Position numbers and translations under genes: made by a program. Shown in pieces: positions 53,191 to 64,000 of a DNA stretch of 64,000 bases (within the stretch, counting starts at the first letter, position 1; every line of letters starts with the position of its first letter). The notes beneath the pieces are model-generated. The model was given only the letters and a program-made list of their open reading frames with translations. It was not told where the DNA came from and did not search any database. The stretch lies in the NCBI GenBank assembly GCA_963576735.1, contig OY755187.1, positions 8,618,001 through 8,682,000 on the forward strand, read 5' to 3'. The DNA comes from Bedellia somnulentella (Eukaryota > Arthropoda > Insecta > Lepidoptera > Bedelliidae).

Positions 53191-54481
53191 ATTGAAAAGG
53201 AAATTAATAATTAATAATTGATAAGTAACTAGTTAAGTGAAAGGTTCTGTATATAGATAAATTTCTGGAGTTAATTGTTATAGTAAAGGGTGTGGCAAGA
53301 ATGTAAAATTAAAGTAAATTGTAAACCGGTTTACGCTCCTTGTGAAGGTGACGCCGCTGGAGACAACAGGCAGCAGCTGAATGATGCAGGCCTGCGTTCC
53401 TCGGTGAAGTTCACGTTCACTGAAATTGTTTGAAACAGTAGTAAGTATATATCCCTGAATCGTTTGGTAGAGCGGAAACTGGCATGAAACTAACCAATAT
53501 TAAGTTTGTATATTGAAATTAATTGAATTAAGTGAAGAGTTGATTGATATGCTGCTAGAGTTGCCGGCACATGTGAGGTATGAGTACCTTAACTGCTGCC
53601 TTTACTTAATTGAGTGAATGTATATAAGCAAAGTGAGTCAATGATTCACATGTGCACTTGATGGCTGTAGAAAATATATGGTTGATTAACCTAAGTGAAG
53701 AGCATGTGGTTTTGTAAAATTAGTTATGTTGCTCACTAGTTTTACAAAAACACTAAAATGCTAAAGTGAAGTTAAAGTATTGAAAACTAAGTAATTAATG
53801 CAAGACAAGGCTGAAATTCTGATATTGATATGATTAAGAAACTATTTAAGTTGACATGTGGTATGAAACATAACCTGGATGTCCTTAATAGAGTGCGCTG
53901 ATTCCACTTGGTGAGGCGTTGGAGCCTGTTAGATGAATTGCTGTAAGGTTAAGTTGCAATTATCTTTGTAAATGTTATGCGCTAACTCTGTAGCACATGG
54001 GAGGCCTATGTCATACACTGGATCACAGAAACCAGCGGCTGTGGCTCAGAAATAGCTGAGTGGTGATTGCCTTGTGCAATCAGTTCAACTTTAATTTCAT
54101 CATGTGGACCATGCCGTTGAGAATCTATTCTAACCTCAAAATTTTTAAGAAATAAATGGGAAGTAATGTGCTTTCTAGGTAATTAAATAGATTTATGATA
54201 AGATTGATGTAAAATACAAAGGGATTGCTGAGATATTAATGGATGTAAATTGATTATCTATTGATTATCTTGACTAATTTGCCCGTGGTGAGGGGTTTTA
54301 AGGTGAGGAAAAGAAAGGAATGATTGGCTCACGATACTCTCCTCGGTAAGATGCTGGCAGGTGGGATGGCTGCTGTGTCCAACCCTTGGACCTGGCTTCT
54401 TCACCGGCGGCTTGGCGTGGCGTGGCGTGGTCCTCCTTTTCTCTCGTTCTTCGTCGTGGTGCCTCTGCTGCGTAGGCTGAT
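53191..54481 (-). other. Long 5' leader of antisense BEL element
   Basis: About 1.3 kb between the primer-binding site and the Gag ATG. No convincing ORF. It is unusually long for a BEL leader. Confidence 0.6.
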
Positions 54482-54501
54482 GTCCCTGTTCGGGCGCCAA
54501 A

Positions 54502-54869
54502 TGAAGGATAGCAGGCTGTTGTGCGCCTGCTGCTCGATCACAAAGTTGACCCACGTTGTAAGGGCCTTGAAGAATGTGGCGTAGAAGAAATAACACGGCA
54601 ACTTGTTCTACTATGCTTTATTACTTGACAATTACAGCTGTAGCTGTAGCTGTATTACAGTAAATATACAATGAAATAAATAGCTTCTCGTCTTCTCCGT
54701 GTCTTCTGTGTGGATTTGAGTTAAAAAGAGAGTTTTACAATATGTTAGATGGGTTTTTTATACGCGACGCTGTTTGTCTCCTTTCTGATGGCGCTTGACG
54801 TGACTGACGCGACTCTGGATTGTTTATGTTTTGAGCCCGTTAAAGCACTTGGATCCAAGTGCTTTAACA
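54502..54869 (-). repeat. 5' LTR of antisense BEL element
   Basis: 368 bp and apparently identical to the other LTR, including the 30 bp palindrome (54839-54868). Confidence 0.92.
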
Positions 54870-56865
54870 GAATGGATGTGCCATCAAATAAAACAGGCGG
54901 TAGTGATTTATAGTCAATCCTGGAAACAATTCGTGAGCTACCAACTATAATTATTTGCGTTTTATTCGGATTAACTTTCAATCCATATGCTTCACTCCAT
55001 TTCAAAATTTGCATTAAATCATTATTAATTAAGCTTATGGACATATTTATTTGGTCAAAATTAGCCTGTGTGTAAATCTGAAGATCATCTGCATAAAGGT
55101 GGTAGGAAGAAGTAAGTTTATGAGAAATGGAGTTAATAAATATAGCGAATAAGAGAGGAGACAACACACCACCTTGTGGAACACCGGCATTTAACTCAAT
55201 CCACGGAGACATGGCATCTTCGAGGTGAATGCGCTGCCGACGCCCCAGTAGGTAACTACGAAACCAGTCAACTACCGTTGGAGATATGTTAAGAGAACGA
55301 AGTAAAGCAAGTAATATTTCGAAGTCAACCGTATTAAAGGCGCTACTAAAATCAAGCAGTGCTAAAACAGTCAGCAGTCCCTTATCCATTCCCAAACGCA
55401 TGTCATCAGTTATTTTGATCAAAGCCGTTACAGTACTATGGGAAGGGCGGAAACCAGATTGGAAGGGGTTAAGCAGATCATTCCTAGTGAGAAAATCACT
55501 TAACTGTTTATGTACCAGTCGTTCAAGTACTTTAGAGAGGAATGGCAGAATAGATATAGGACGATATTCAGAGAAGGACTTAGGATTAGCTTTTTTGGGA
55601 ATAGGAGTGACCTGGGCTTCTTTCCATACCATAGGGAAGGATTCTAAGGATATGGAATTATTAAGGATTTCAGTAATAACAGGAAGAATAAGGTCTAGGA
55701 TAGGCAATATCATTTTTCGACTAATACAATCACCACCTACTGCGTTTGACGTAATGGACATAATATTCTTCTTAACATCACAATCGGAGAATTGACAAAA
55801 ATTAAAGGGAGGATAATCCGGAGCTGGTAGTGTAGAAAGAAAATGTAATGTTTCAGCTTTTTTAACACCATCAAAAGTAGATGTCGTGGAGAAATGGTTG
55901 TTAAGCGAAGTGATGTCTAGATCTTTTGGGATAGAATCGTGACGAGATTTTCCAACTCCTAAGGATCTAAGAAACTTCCAGACTTTAGCTGGATCGCCAT
56001 TTTCAACGGATTCGTGGATGTGGTTTCGCTGTCCATCCCTACACACCTTATTGCAGTGATTCCGAATCGACACATACTTTTCCTTGTTTAGATCTGATGG
56101 TCGCGACTTAAACTTTGACTTGGCTCGTGCTTTTTTCATCAATAGATCCCTAATTTCGTCTGTGAGCCATGGTGCCGGAAAATGCTTCATTTTAACTGAT
56201 TTAACGGGAGCGTGAATATCGAACAGTGCCGTAAGTTTTGTATTAAAAGTGTTGACTTGTTCATCGATAGTAGCCGCTGTGGTACATGTCATCCAGTCAA
56301 TATTAGAAGCATCATGTCTCAGCTTATCCAGATCTATACTACCAAAACTGCGCTGCAGAAGAATTTTAGACTTATTTTTAGGGGGCCGGACTTTATAGGA
56401 CAAGAATATTAGATCGTGATGAGAAAAAGCATCTGCAGCAGTTTGGCCATGCAGAGCCACGTGGTTAGGGGAGGAGACCGCTATAAGGTCGAGAAGAGAT
56501 GGCGTGCAATTTGGTAAGTTATGAGTGGCATTAAGGGGTAATATATGAAAATTACTGCCATGGAATATCGAAGTTAGGGATTTAGAACGCGAATCACCTT
56601 TTAAGAGGCAGGTATTGAAGTCACCCATAATAATTGAGTGATCGTAAGAGGGGGTGAGATCTTCTAAGATCTTCTCAAAAGAAGGAAAAAAATTTAATTG
56701 AAGTGACGGACTATAGTAGACACCCAATAAAACCTTATTGTGTCCTAAGACTAATTCTAAGAAAAGGTGTTCACCGGCATTTGATGGCGGGGGTTGGGTT
56801 GAGGTGCTGATAACTGAATATGGAAGTCTGTTGTTAAATGAAATATTTCTTTTTAGGGGTCTCAT
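54870..56865 (-). pseudogene. CR1-like endonuclease-RT, N-terminal part
   Basis: The reverse strand starts MRPLKRNISFNNRLPY at the very 5' end of the truncated LINE. It gives the endonuclease (LGVYYSPSLQLNFFPS, IMGDFNTCLL, LLDLIAVSS, SHHDLIFLSY) and then RT (VTPIPKKANPKSFSEYRPIS, LLDFSSAFNTVDF, GVPQGGVLSPLLF, YADDLQIYTQ with the catalytic Asp pair, LKVNPNKTQIIIVG). Reading into the BEL LTR ends the frame; the true continuation is at 48849-49485. No other lesion is visible. Confidence 0.9.
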
Positions 56866-58995
56866 TCTTCAAATCAATTTTTGGGAAGTCCCAGCAGCCT
56901 CGCCAAAGAAAGTGTATCGGAAATTGATTCGATATTAGGAACTCCACGAAAAGCTGCTCATAAAAAATGTATTAGAAGAGTTTTAATTCAAAAACAGACA
57001 CTAGTAAATCGAAACAGAAATATAAATAAACGTAACAGAAGGCTAACAAAAAAAGTGGCAAGCATGAGTGCCATAATAAAACATTTAAATAGAAAAGCAT
57101 ACATCTCTCATGAACAATTTTCAGAATTAAATTTGAATGCAGAAACATTACATATTTTTAACAGAATTATTGTCAAAAAGCAAAGTAAGACATCATATAA
57201 AGCAAAATATCCTCCTGTGTTGCGAAAATTTGCACTGACTCTAAATTTTTATTCACCCGCTGCGTATAAGTACGTTAGGCGTATCTTTCATACAGCCCTT
57301 CCTCACCCCAGAGTTTTGGGAAAATGGTATGAAAATACTACTGTTTCTCCTGGATTTACTACTCAAGCCTTTGATATGCTTAAAAAAAATACGTTTTATC
57401 AGGTAAACGAATGATTTGCGTTCTAGTAGCGGATGAGATGGCTTTGAGACATCAATCAAAGTGGACGGGGCGTAAAACTGAGGGCGTAGTTGATTTTGGC
57501 GGTACGCGTGATAGTAAAGTGATAGCCACATAAGCTTATGTTTTTTTGTTAGTAGCTTTGAATGAAAAATGGAAACTCCCTGTGGGGTACTTTTTCGTAA
57601 AAGGCGTAGCGGCAGAAACAAGATCATATTTAATCAATTCTTGTATAAGTAAAAGTTTTGAGTCTGGAGTAGATGTTGTCGCAGTCACTTTTGATGGATG
57701 TCCAGCTAACTTTTCAGCAGCCAATATATTAGGATGTAAATTAAAGGACCCAAACCCGTTGAAAACGTCTTTCAAACATCATGAATGTGATAAGCAAGTG
57801 GTCGTGTTATTTGACCCCTGTCACATGATTATGCTTGTTCGCAACACATTCGAATCAAAAATAATAATATTCAATGAAAGTGATAAAGGAATAAAATGGT
57901 CCTTATTATTTAATCTTAATCAATTGCAAAAAGACAAAGGCCTAAAATTTGCTAATAAACTATCAGAGCGCCATTTAAAGTTTAGGAATGAGATCATGAA
58001 GGTCAAATTAGCGACACAACTACTAAGCAAAAGTGTTGCTGATGCACTAGAGTTGTGTGAACAATTATCTGTACCTAAATTTGAGGAAACCGCTGCCACC
58101 GTAGAATTTATTAATATATTTAATAATCTCTTTGATGTGTTTAACTCTCGATCTGTTATCATTTTTGGTTTCAAAAAACCTATTTGTCCGCAAAATGCTG
58201 CTGATATAATTAATTTGTTAGTTAAGGCTAAACAATATATACTCTCTCTTAAAATATTTAACAAAACCAAGAGACAAGTGAAACGTAGAATCGTATTCTC
58301 AATCACGAAAAAAAGAATAGTCGATTGTAAATGCAAAGCTGGGTTCCTAGGCTTCCTTGTATGCATTGAATCACTGAAGTACCTCTATTCTTCTCTAATT
58401 GTAGATAATTCTATAATGAGTTACATTTCCACGTACAGATTAAGTCAGGATCACATAGAGATTCTCTTTGGCGACATTCGAAGGCACGGAGGATAATAAC
58501 AATCCAAATGTAATTCAGTTCAAAGGGATATATAAAAAAAAACTAAGTCATTTAGAGTTACGAAGTGGTTTTAGTGGCAATTGCGTCCCTTTGGAATGTG
58601 TGCCTTTATTAAATTGTTCATCAGCTGTTACAAATATTAATTGGTCGTCCGGTAAACGGATTTTGATCGATGAGGATGAATCTGATTCTCTTGGTGCTGA
58701 ACATATTGATAACATGTTTAGTGACGATGTAACACAAAACAATGTTAATATTTTTGCTCAAATTCTTAGCAATGATTCGTCACCAAATTATGTCAAGCAA
58801 ATAGTGGGTTACATTTCAGGTTGGGTAGCAAGAAAATTAGTTAGGATTTTAAAATGTGAATGGTGCGTTAAATCTTTATTTACATCCGAAAAAAAATGGT
58901 TCCATAAATTAATAACAATTAAAGACATGGGTGGATTGTGTTATTCATCGGAAAGCACGTTTGCTGTGTGTCTTAACTCGGAATATATATTTTAA

Positions 58996-59779
58996 TAAAA
59001 ATATAAAAACATTTTTAACTGTTTTACTCCAACCGCTCTCATATAAGTGATCGTGTCGCATCTGATCATGAAGGTACTAACTAAACAGGAGAAATCGCGC
59101 ACTCACAAAAATATGGTACACAATAGTGCAATTTATTAGCTTGCAATAAAGCTTATAATCTTTTAAACTCTCTCAAGCAGAGGAACGTCCTAGAACGAGA
59201 GCCGGAACTAGAGGAGTGTCTCACACTCGCGTGGTTGCCAGTCGAGTAAGTTCAAAGAAAAACAAATTTATAGGGAATGTTATATAATGCAGTTTACTAA
59301 CTATTCCTTTTTAATTAATTGTTTTAATTATTATCATCTATCAACTTAGATAAATAATTTATTAACTTTGTTAATCGGTAAAATTATATTTACGAACAGA
59401 AGGTCACCCTACTTAAAACGAGACACAGTTAACTAGTTAGTCATCCTTGTTCAGGACACTTTAAGACGCCAGTGCGCATTCCTGTTTAAATAGTAATTTG
59501 ATGCATCTGATCTAAAATTATTCTTTATCAAGCGGTCGTCTTAAGGTCATATTTCACGTCGGTGCAGAGAAAATATGTTTATCTCTTTTTAGCGCTTGCT
59601 ATGAAATATGCTATCTCGCTTACATTTCAAATATATTTCTTGGTGTGTTGTTTGGATATATTTCTAGTGGTGTGCGTGCGTACAACTGCCGCAATCAGTG
59701 CCACTCGTAAGCGCGGGTGTCCTTGTATAAAACATATCTAGGTAATTTAGTACATCTATGGTCGTGTCTTACTGAAAAA
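58996..59779. other. Unassigned DNA after P-type gene
   Basis: No gene seen. It probably contains the P-type 3' end and the start of a mariner copy. Confidence 0.4.
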
Positions 59780-60005
59780 TGAATTTGAGCCGGGAACATT
59801 TTCGCGCTATGATTTTTTACGATTTCAAATGTCGCTTAAAACCAGACGAATCATACGATAGATTTCAAATGGCGTTTATGGATGAAGGGCCTTCCAAGGC
59901 AACCGTGTATCGTTGGTAAAACGAATTCAAGCGTGGTCGATTAACTTTGCGGGATAAAGAAAGTAGTGGTCGCCCTCTAACGGCTGTTACGGATGAAAAC
60001 TTATA
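59780..60005 (+). pseudogene. mariner transposase N-terminal fragment
   Basis: Reads MNLSREHFRAMIFYDFKCRL, ESYDRFQMAF, EGPSKATVYRW, a stop, then NEFKRGRLTLRDKESSGRP and TAVTDENL. This is the paired helix-turn-helix DNA-binding region of a mariner transposase. The catalytic half is missing, and Transib-derived sequence follows shortly after. Confidence 0.85.
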
Positions 60006-60146
60006 ACTTATGATAACTTATGATTAATTTTTTCTCATTGCAGGTACTATGTACACAATAATATTCTCCAGAATGTTTATTTTGGAAATGTGGCATGCCT
60101 GCGACTCTTCGAAGGGAGAAAAAGTTGGTTTTATTTTGGATAACTG

Positions 60147-61695
60147 ATGCACATGGTGCCAGACAACGAAAACTGTGAAATAGAAGTACTTCGTGAATGT
60201 GTGCTCAAATTGAGTAAAAGATTCTCAGAATATTGGAAAAAAGCATCTAGAAATTTTAATAGGCTCAAGAACAATCATATGGAGTGGTTACAGTGTAAAG
60301 AAGTTGTGGATTTAATCAAGAGTGCAACTAGCAGAAGTTCGTCACTATGTAAAAATGTACAACTTCAGTGTTCATCCGGTAGCAGTTCAGCAGGTAGGAA
60401 AAAGGTCTTCTCGGAATGCAGTAAGCGTTCCCAGCGTAGAAGGCAAGCTGACCTTTCTAAAGTTGATAAAACTGCAGTAAATACGTTGATGGATCTATCA
60501 AACCATTCAGAAACTACTGAAAAGTAAGAATTTAGTACTGACGAAGTGTTATCGTTGTACACAGAAGCCAAATTGACAAAGCACCAGTACTTGCTCATTA
60601 TGAACTTTATAAACTCAAGAAACTCACACATTTTTCCCTCATATAAGAAGCTACTTAGCCAAAAAGCGGTGCTATCCGGAAAGCATCACAGTTAGAGAAA
60701 CAGGCGCGGAAGTGGAGCTGCAATGTTCGCTGGACCACACTGCCAAACGTATTGTAGATGTACAAAATGAAGTGCTTTCAAGCATGGATTATGAATCTCT
60801 TGGTGATTTATTTTTATTCGGAAAATGGGGTTTTGATGGCAGTACTGGACACGGAGAAAATAAACAGAGTTTCGTGGAAAATCCCGGACTGGAAGATGAA
60901 AGTATGTTTGTGACATCCTACGTCCCGCTACGTAAGGTAGCAGTTGTGCAGACCACCGGAGAAGAGACTCTTATTTGGAAGAATCCACGACCTTCATCTA
61001 CGAGATCCTGTAGACCTATTAGGTTTCAATTTGCAAAAGAAACAAAAGAAGTATCCCTTCACGAAAAACAGTACTTTGAGGAAAAATCAATAACTTATTA
61101 CCCACTGCATACAATGATTTGCAAATAAACCGTAAACTGCAGTTGACCATGGTGGATGGCAAAGTGTGCAGTACTTTATCGGACATATCCTGCTCAAAAT
61201 GTTTTTTGTGTGGGGCATCGCCTAAAGAGATGAACAAGATCGATGAGTGCCTTGAAAAAGAAATCGATAGCGTAAATCTAGAGTTTGTACTGTCTCCGCT
61301 GCAGGATCAGATTCTTTGAATTTTTATTGCATGTATCGTATCGTCTTGATTTTAAAACTTGGCGAGCTCGTTCAACAGAAGCCATAGACTTACTAGCTAC
61401 CAGAAAGAAGCGCATTTAACAAGAATTTAGACAGAAGTTGGGTTTAATTGTTGTCAAACCATGTTGTGGAGGAAGTGGCACCTCTAATGATGGCAATACA
61501 GCGCGCAATTTTTTTGCTAACTCTGTAGTTTCAGCTGAAATCACAGGTTTAGAAAAGAGTTTCATAGACCAATGTGGTGCCATCCTTAGTGCGCTTTCTT
61601 CTGGCTACAAAATATGTCCCAGTAAATTTAAATTATTTGGTGTAGCAACGGCTCGGTTGCTTGTTCAGGAGTATCCATGGTTTAATATGCCATAA
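60147..61695 (+). pseudogene. Degenerate Transib (RAG1-like) transposase
   Basis: Pieces in three frames follow the Transib order: an N-terminal block (RFSEYWKKASRNFNRLKNNH), TEAKLTKHQYLLIMNFINSR, FGKWGFDGSTGHGENKQSF (first Asp), IWKNPRPSSTRSCRPIRFQF, LTMVDGKVCSTLSD (second Asp), CFLCGASPKEM and GSGTSNDGNTARNFFAN. It ends PWFNMP followed by a stop, before the region of the third acidic residue. Sequence identity to the intact copy at 35743 is clearly partial, so this is a different, older lineage. No CACAGTG termini could be paired. Confidence 0.85.
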
Positions 61696-63591
61696 TCAGT
61701 GCATAAAGTTTAAGACAAAAAAAGTAACATTATTATCTAAATAACTTAAAAAATGTGTTTGTAATTAAAAAAACATCGTGTCTTATACGTGTCCTCCGAC
61801 TATGTTCCCAACTTTGATTTAGAAATTTTAGTTTATTTTCCTCTAAAGCTCATGTGTTGTTTTATTTTATTTAATTAAGAATATAGTCAAAATTCAAATT
61901 TAGTTATCTTTTTATACCATTACAATAGAAAAAATAGAAAAAAACTACAATTTCGATTGTCCTACGATTTCTGAAAGGTGGAATTCCCTTTCGTTCAGAG
62001 GTGGGTTTGATTAGCTTAACTAATGAATTACCCCAAAATTAAATTTGTTTTATAATATAGGCAACATAATTTTTTTGTTTGGTGTAACTTGTCAGTCTCG
62101 TTAAAACATGAATAATAAGTAGTGCGTAATCTGTTAGCAAAAATTGTTTTCCATTTAATTTATTTGATTTTGAGGTAAGTAAAGTTATATTTTACCTTAT
62201 TTATAAATTAAATTGTAGTTTAGTTATTAGTTTATGGGTTTCAACGATTAAATTTGATATTATACCAATTTTTCACTCTAAAACGTAATAATTTGCAAAA
62301 AAAATAGAATTTCGTCACACCCATTTCGTATTGTGATGTATAAGCGGAATCAAAAAGTGACGAAATGGAACTGTAAAGCATTAGCCACATTGCTTTGACT
62401 AGCAGACATTAAAATAAATGAATGAATTATATTATTTTTTGGTACAACGAAGGCAAGAAAAAACTCCTATTAAAACTAAGTTCGATAGGTAATTATATAC
62501 AGGTGTTTGAGGAAGTTGAAATTATATTACCTATCAGATTCATGTTGGGTTACCCTGATTAAAATCGGTAAAATTGATCAGTAAAATAAGTAATAAAAGT
62601 GGGACATTTTTTTAGACTTCACATAGACACTAGCGCTGTTGGAACTACGTTATAAATTTGTATGGGGAGTCGAAAAAAAAAGTCAGATTTTTATTATTTC
62701 ACCTACTAATCCTGACTCAAGGTATCTCTCGCAACACGAATCTGACAATATTATTTCAAGTTCCCGAAACACCCGTATATTAACACTTTATGCCTTTCTT
62801 TTAGATTCACACTTGATACAATTTGAAAGTTGAAACGTGGATATTAGTAGAAGTTTCGAAGAACTGTAAGAAAAAAAATATCGTCTTAAAGGTATGTATT
62901 ATGTACTGTGGTAGATTGATTTATCAGGGGCATTTGGATTTTACAATCTATGATAAATGCTGGCTGATAATATGGTTAAAATATAAATGTGAATGTGTCA
63001 GGGAAAAATATAGAAAAAATAGTTGAACATTTTGGTAGTCTGGTTTCGAAGTTTGAAAAAGGATATAGTATTTCTGGGAATAAAATTATAATATTTTTAT
63101 AAAATATAATACAATGAAAGTGTAAAAAGAAATAATAATGCATATATAATCTACCACAGGGAAATAAGGATTGAAATAAATGGAAAGTATTTATATATTT
63201 AATAATCTTTTATTGAATAGCTAGAAAATAGTATAGAGTAGTAAATACCGGAGAACATAAGAGGCCTGCTGATATATAGAGAGCATAGTTGCAAGAGGCC
63301 TGATGATATTTAATGAGCACAGAGTGCATTAGATTCTTTTAGAGAGCACAGTTGCTACAGTACAGTCTGCGAATCGTAAATTTTTCCACTATGACCGAAA
63401 AAATCAATAAAACCCCTATATAAATCGTTAGTTCTTCCACCGTCATCAGGACATGAAGTCAAAAAAAAAAGTCTGATTTCGAATATATCCCACCTACCAA
63501 TCCTGACTCAGATTGCCTCCCAAAACACGCATCTATTCATATTATTTTACATTCAATTAACACCCTGTATTTTATTTTTATAGAAACAATA
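61696..63591. other. Unassigned DNA with a diverged repeated segment
   Basis: No gene. Two similar stretches (about 62670-62800 and 63445-63580) share AAAAAAAAAGTC, CCTACTAATCCTGACTCA-like sequence and ACACCC near their ends. The second ends CACCCTGTATT, reminiscent of a Tc1/mariner-type terminus. Confidence 0.45.
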
Positions 63592-63702
63592 TGGAAGACC
63601 AAAATGACTCCGGCAAAGACGTGTGCGCCGCGCCGCCGCCGCCGCCGATTTTAGCTCACGCCGCCGCCGCCGAGGCTTGGACCGGCGTAAAACCGGCGTG
63701 AA
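63592..63702 (+). other. Short GC-rich ORF, possible exon
   Basis: A 36-codon frame MEDQNDSGKDVCAAPPPPPI followed by an Ala run and a stop. It is preceded by TTTTATAG, a possible splice acceptor. It is GC-rich (CCG/GCC repeats) within very AT-rich DNA. It could be a host exon or chance coding in a CCG microsatellite. Confidence 0.2.
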
Positions 63703-64000
63703 CAAAGCCAACAAATTCTTATTATTTAATCATAAAAACTAGTTTCAGTCCCTTCATTTTTGCCTTTTTTAACCATTCGTGCCCTAAAAGAACCAGTATC
63801 CAGAGGCATATAACTATGAAAAAAAAAACACTTTTTAAATTAAAACGTATCGTACCTATTCGTGTATTATTTTTTTTGCAGTATTTAATTACAATTTTTT
63901 GAAATGTTTAGTAGAGAAGAATTATTTAACTATAAAATTAAAGAGTTTACTGTGCATCCACTACACTGATATATCACGACAAGGGTCCCTCAACTTCAAA
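63703..64000. other. Unassigned AT-rich DNA
   Basis: I see no feature. Confidence 0.5.

Larger units (their letters stand above)
49486..54869 (-). mobile_element. BEL/Pao element, RT-deleted, identical LTRs
   Basis: A reverse-strand element of 5,384 bp with 368 bp LTRs (49486-49853 and 54502-54869) that look identical, flanked by GAATG (49481-49485, 54870-54874). The primer-binding site TGGCGCCCGAACAGGGAC (plus 54482-54499 in reverse) is complementary to the 3' end of tRNA-Lys(UUU). It encodes Gag-protease and an integrase piece but lacks RT and RNase H. It is a recent, non-autonomous insertion. Confidence 0.94.
48355..56865 (-). mobile_element. CR1-like LINE, 5'-truncated, interrupted by BEL element
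   Basis: A reverse-strand LINE flanked by the 10 bp repeat TCTTCAAATC (48345-48354, 56866-56875), which is also the point where the P-type exon 3 resumes in frame. It contains endonuclease and RT. The 3' region has an (ATT)n tract (48406-48433 on the plus strand) followed by about 50 bp more before the duplication. The BEL element at 49486-54869 sits inside the RT coding region. Confidence 0.85.
47465..58995 (+). pseudogene. P-type (THAP9-like) transposase gene, spliced, interrupted by nested retroelements
   Basis: Exon 1 (47465-47541) encodes MPSCVMRFCTNYSRKTTK and the start of a THAP zinc finger; the donor is GTAAGT. Exon 2 (47884-48067) completes it (SFPSNEIRRIKWLEIVRK, ICSLHFKDDDKY). Exon 3 starts at 48345 after TTTTTTTTCAAAG, but after ten bases is broken by a LINE; it resumes at 56876 and reads GSPSSLAKESVSEID. 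Later blocks: KYPPVLRKFALTLNFYSP, LVADEMALR (first Asp), FDGCPANFSAANILGC (second Asp), DPCHMIMLVRNTF and DHIEILFGDIRRHGG, then a C-terminal Cys-containing tail. Frameshifts near 57410 and 58490 and a stop near 57530 disable it. This is the most complete P-type gene in the window. Confidence 0.88.

Noticed and set aside
53191..54481. A separate gene in the 1.3 kb BEL leader
   Set aside because: No frame with coding character; the position between primer site and Gag explains it.

Overview
This window is insect genomic DNA, most probably from a moth or butterfly (Lepidoptera). The sequence is AT-rich and has spliced transposase genes, BEL/Pao, Jockey and CR1-like retroelements, piggyBac, mariner, P-type and Transib transposons, and a Helitron-like CTAG terminus preceded by a 'gtcgcggg' hairpin of a kind common in lepidopteran repeats. 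The order-level assignment is inference. I found no convincing host gene. Almost every coding stretch belongs to a mobile element, many nested in one another.

Layout. 1-1.5 kb: part of a small LTR-element family with unusual, exchangeable coding cargo. 2-3.2 kb: 3' remnant of a P-type transposase. 3.35-4.5 kb: end of a Tc1/mariner-type element and unassigned DNA. 4.5-7.9 kb: piggyBac with both termini and TTAA duplication, holding a MITE in its intron. 7.9-8.6 kb: mariner and Helitron ends. 8.8-12.5 kb and 19.2-21.7 kb: an older mosaic (P, piggyBac, MADF-BESS, Harbinger, an unnamed transposase) split by a 6.7 kb BEL/Pao element (12.5-19.2 kb). 21.7-25.2 kb: antisense LINE with a long intact ORF. 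25.9-26.1 kb: Jockey 3' end. 26.5-26.7 kb: assembly gap. 26.7-29.3 kb: gypsy-type gag/protease remnant. 29.3-35.4 kb: second copy of the mosaic, in a different order. 35.4-44.6 kb: a 5'-truncated Jockey LINE carrying three insertions: an apparently intact Transib element, a small antisense LINE fragment, and a complete 2.0 kb cargo-bearing LTR element. 44.7-47.0 kb: transposase remnants. 47.4-59.0 kb: a spliced P-type (THAP) transposase gene interrupted by a CR1-like LINE that is itself interrupted by an RT-deleted BEL element. 59.7-61.7 kb: mariner and degenerate Transib remnants. 61.7-64 kb: mostly unassigned.

Two systems stand out. First, the 2,002 bp LTR element at 40451-42452 and the left-edge copy share identical 114 bp LTR architecture, primer-binding leader and 3' module, but carry unrelated ORFs between the modules. 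This suggests a non-autonomous retroelement family that swaps cargo. Its 40.7-41.9 kb cargo faintly resembles a helical RNA-virus nucleoprotein, which is unproven. Second, the Transib element has RAG1-like DDE residues, a CGACG target duplication and termini beginning CACAGTG followed about 24 bp later by an ACAAAA-rich block, an arrangement like a V(D)J recombination signal. Frame arithmetic shows that the Jockey and CR1 ORFs become continuous when the nested insertions are removed, giving a relative order of insertion.
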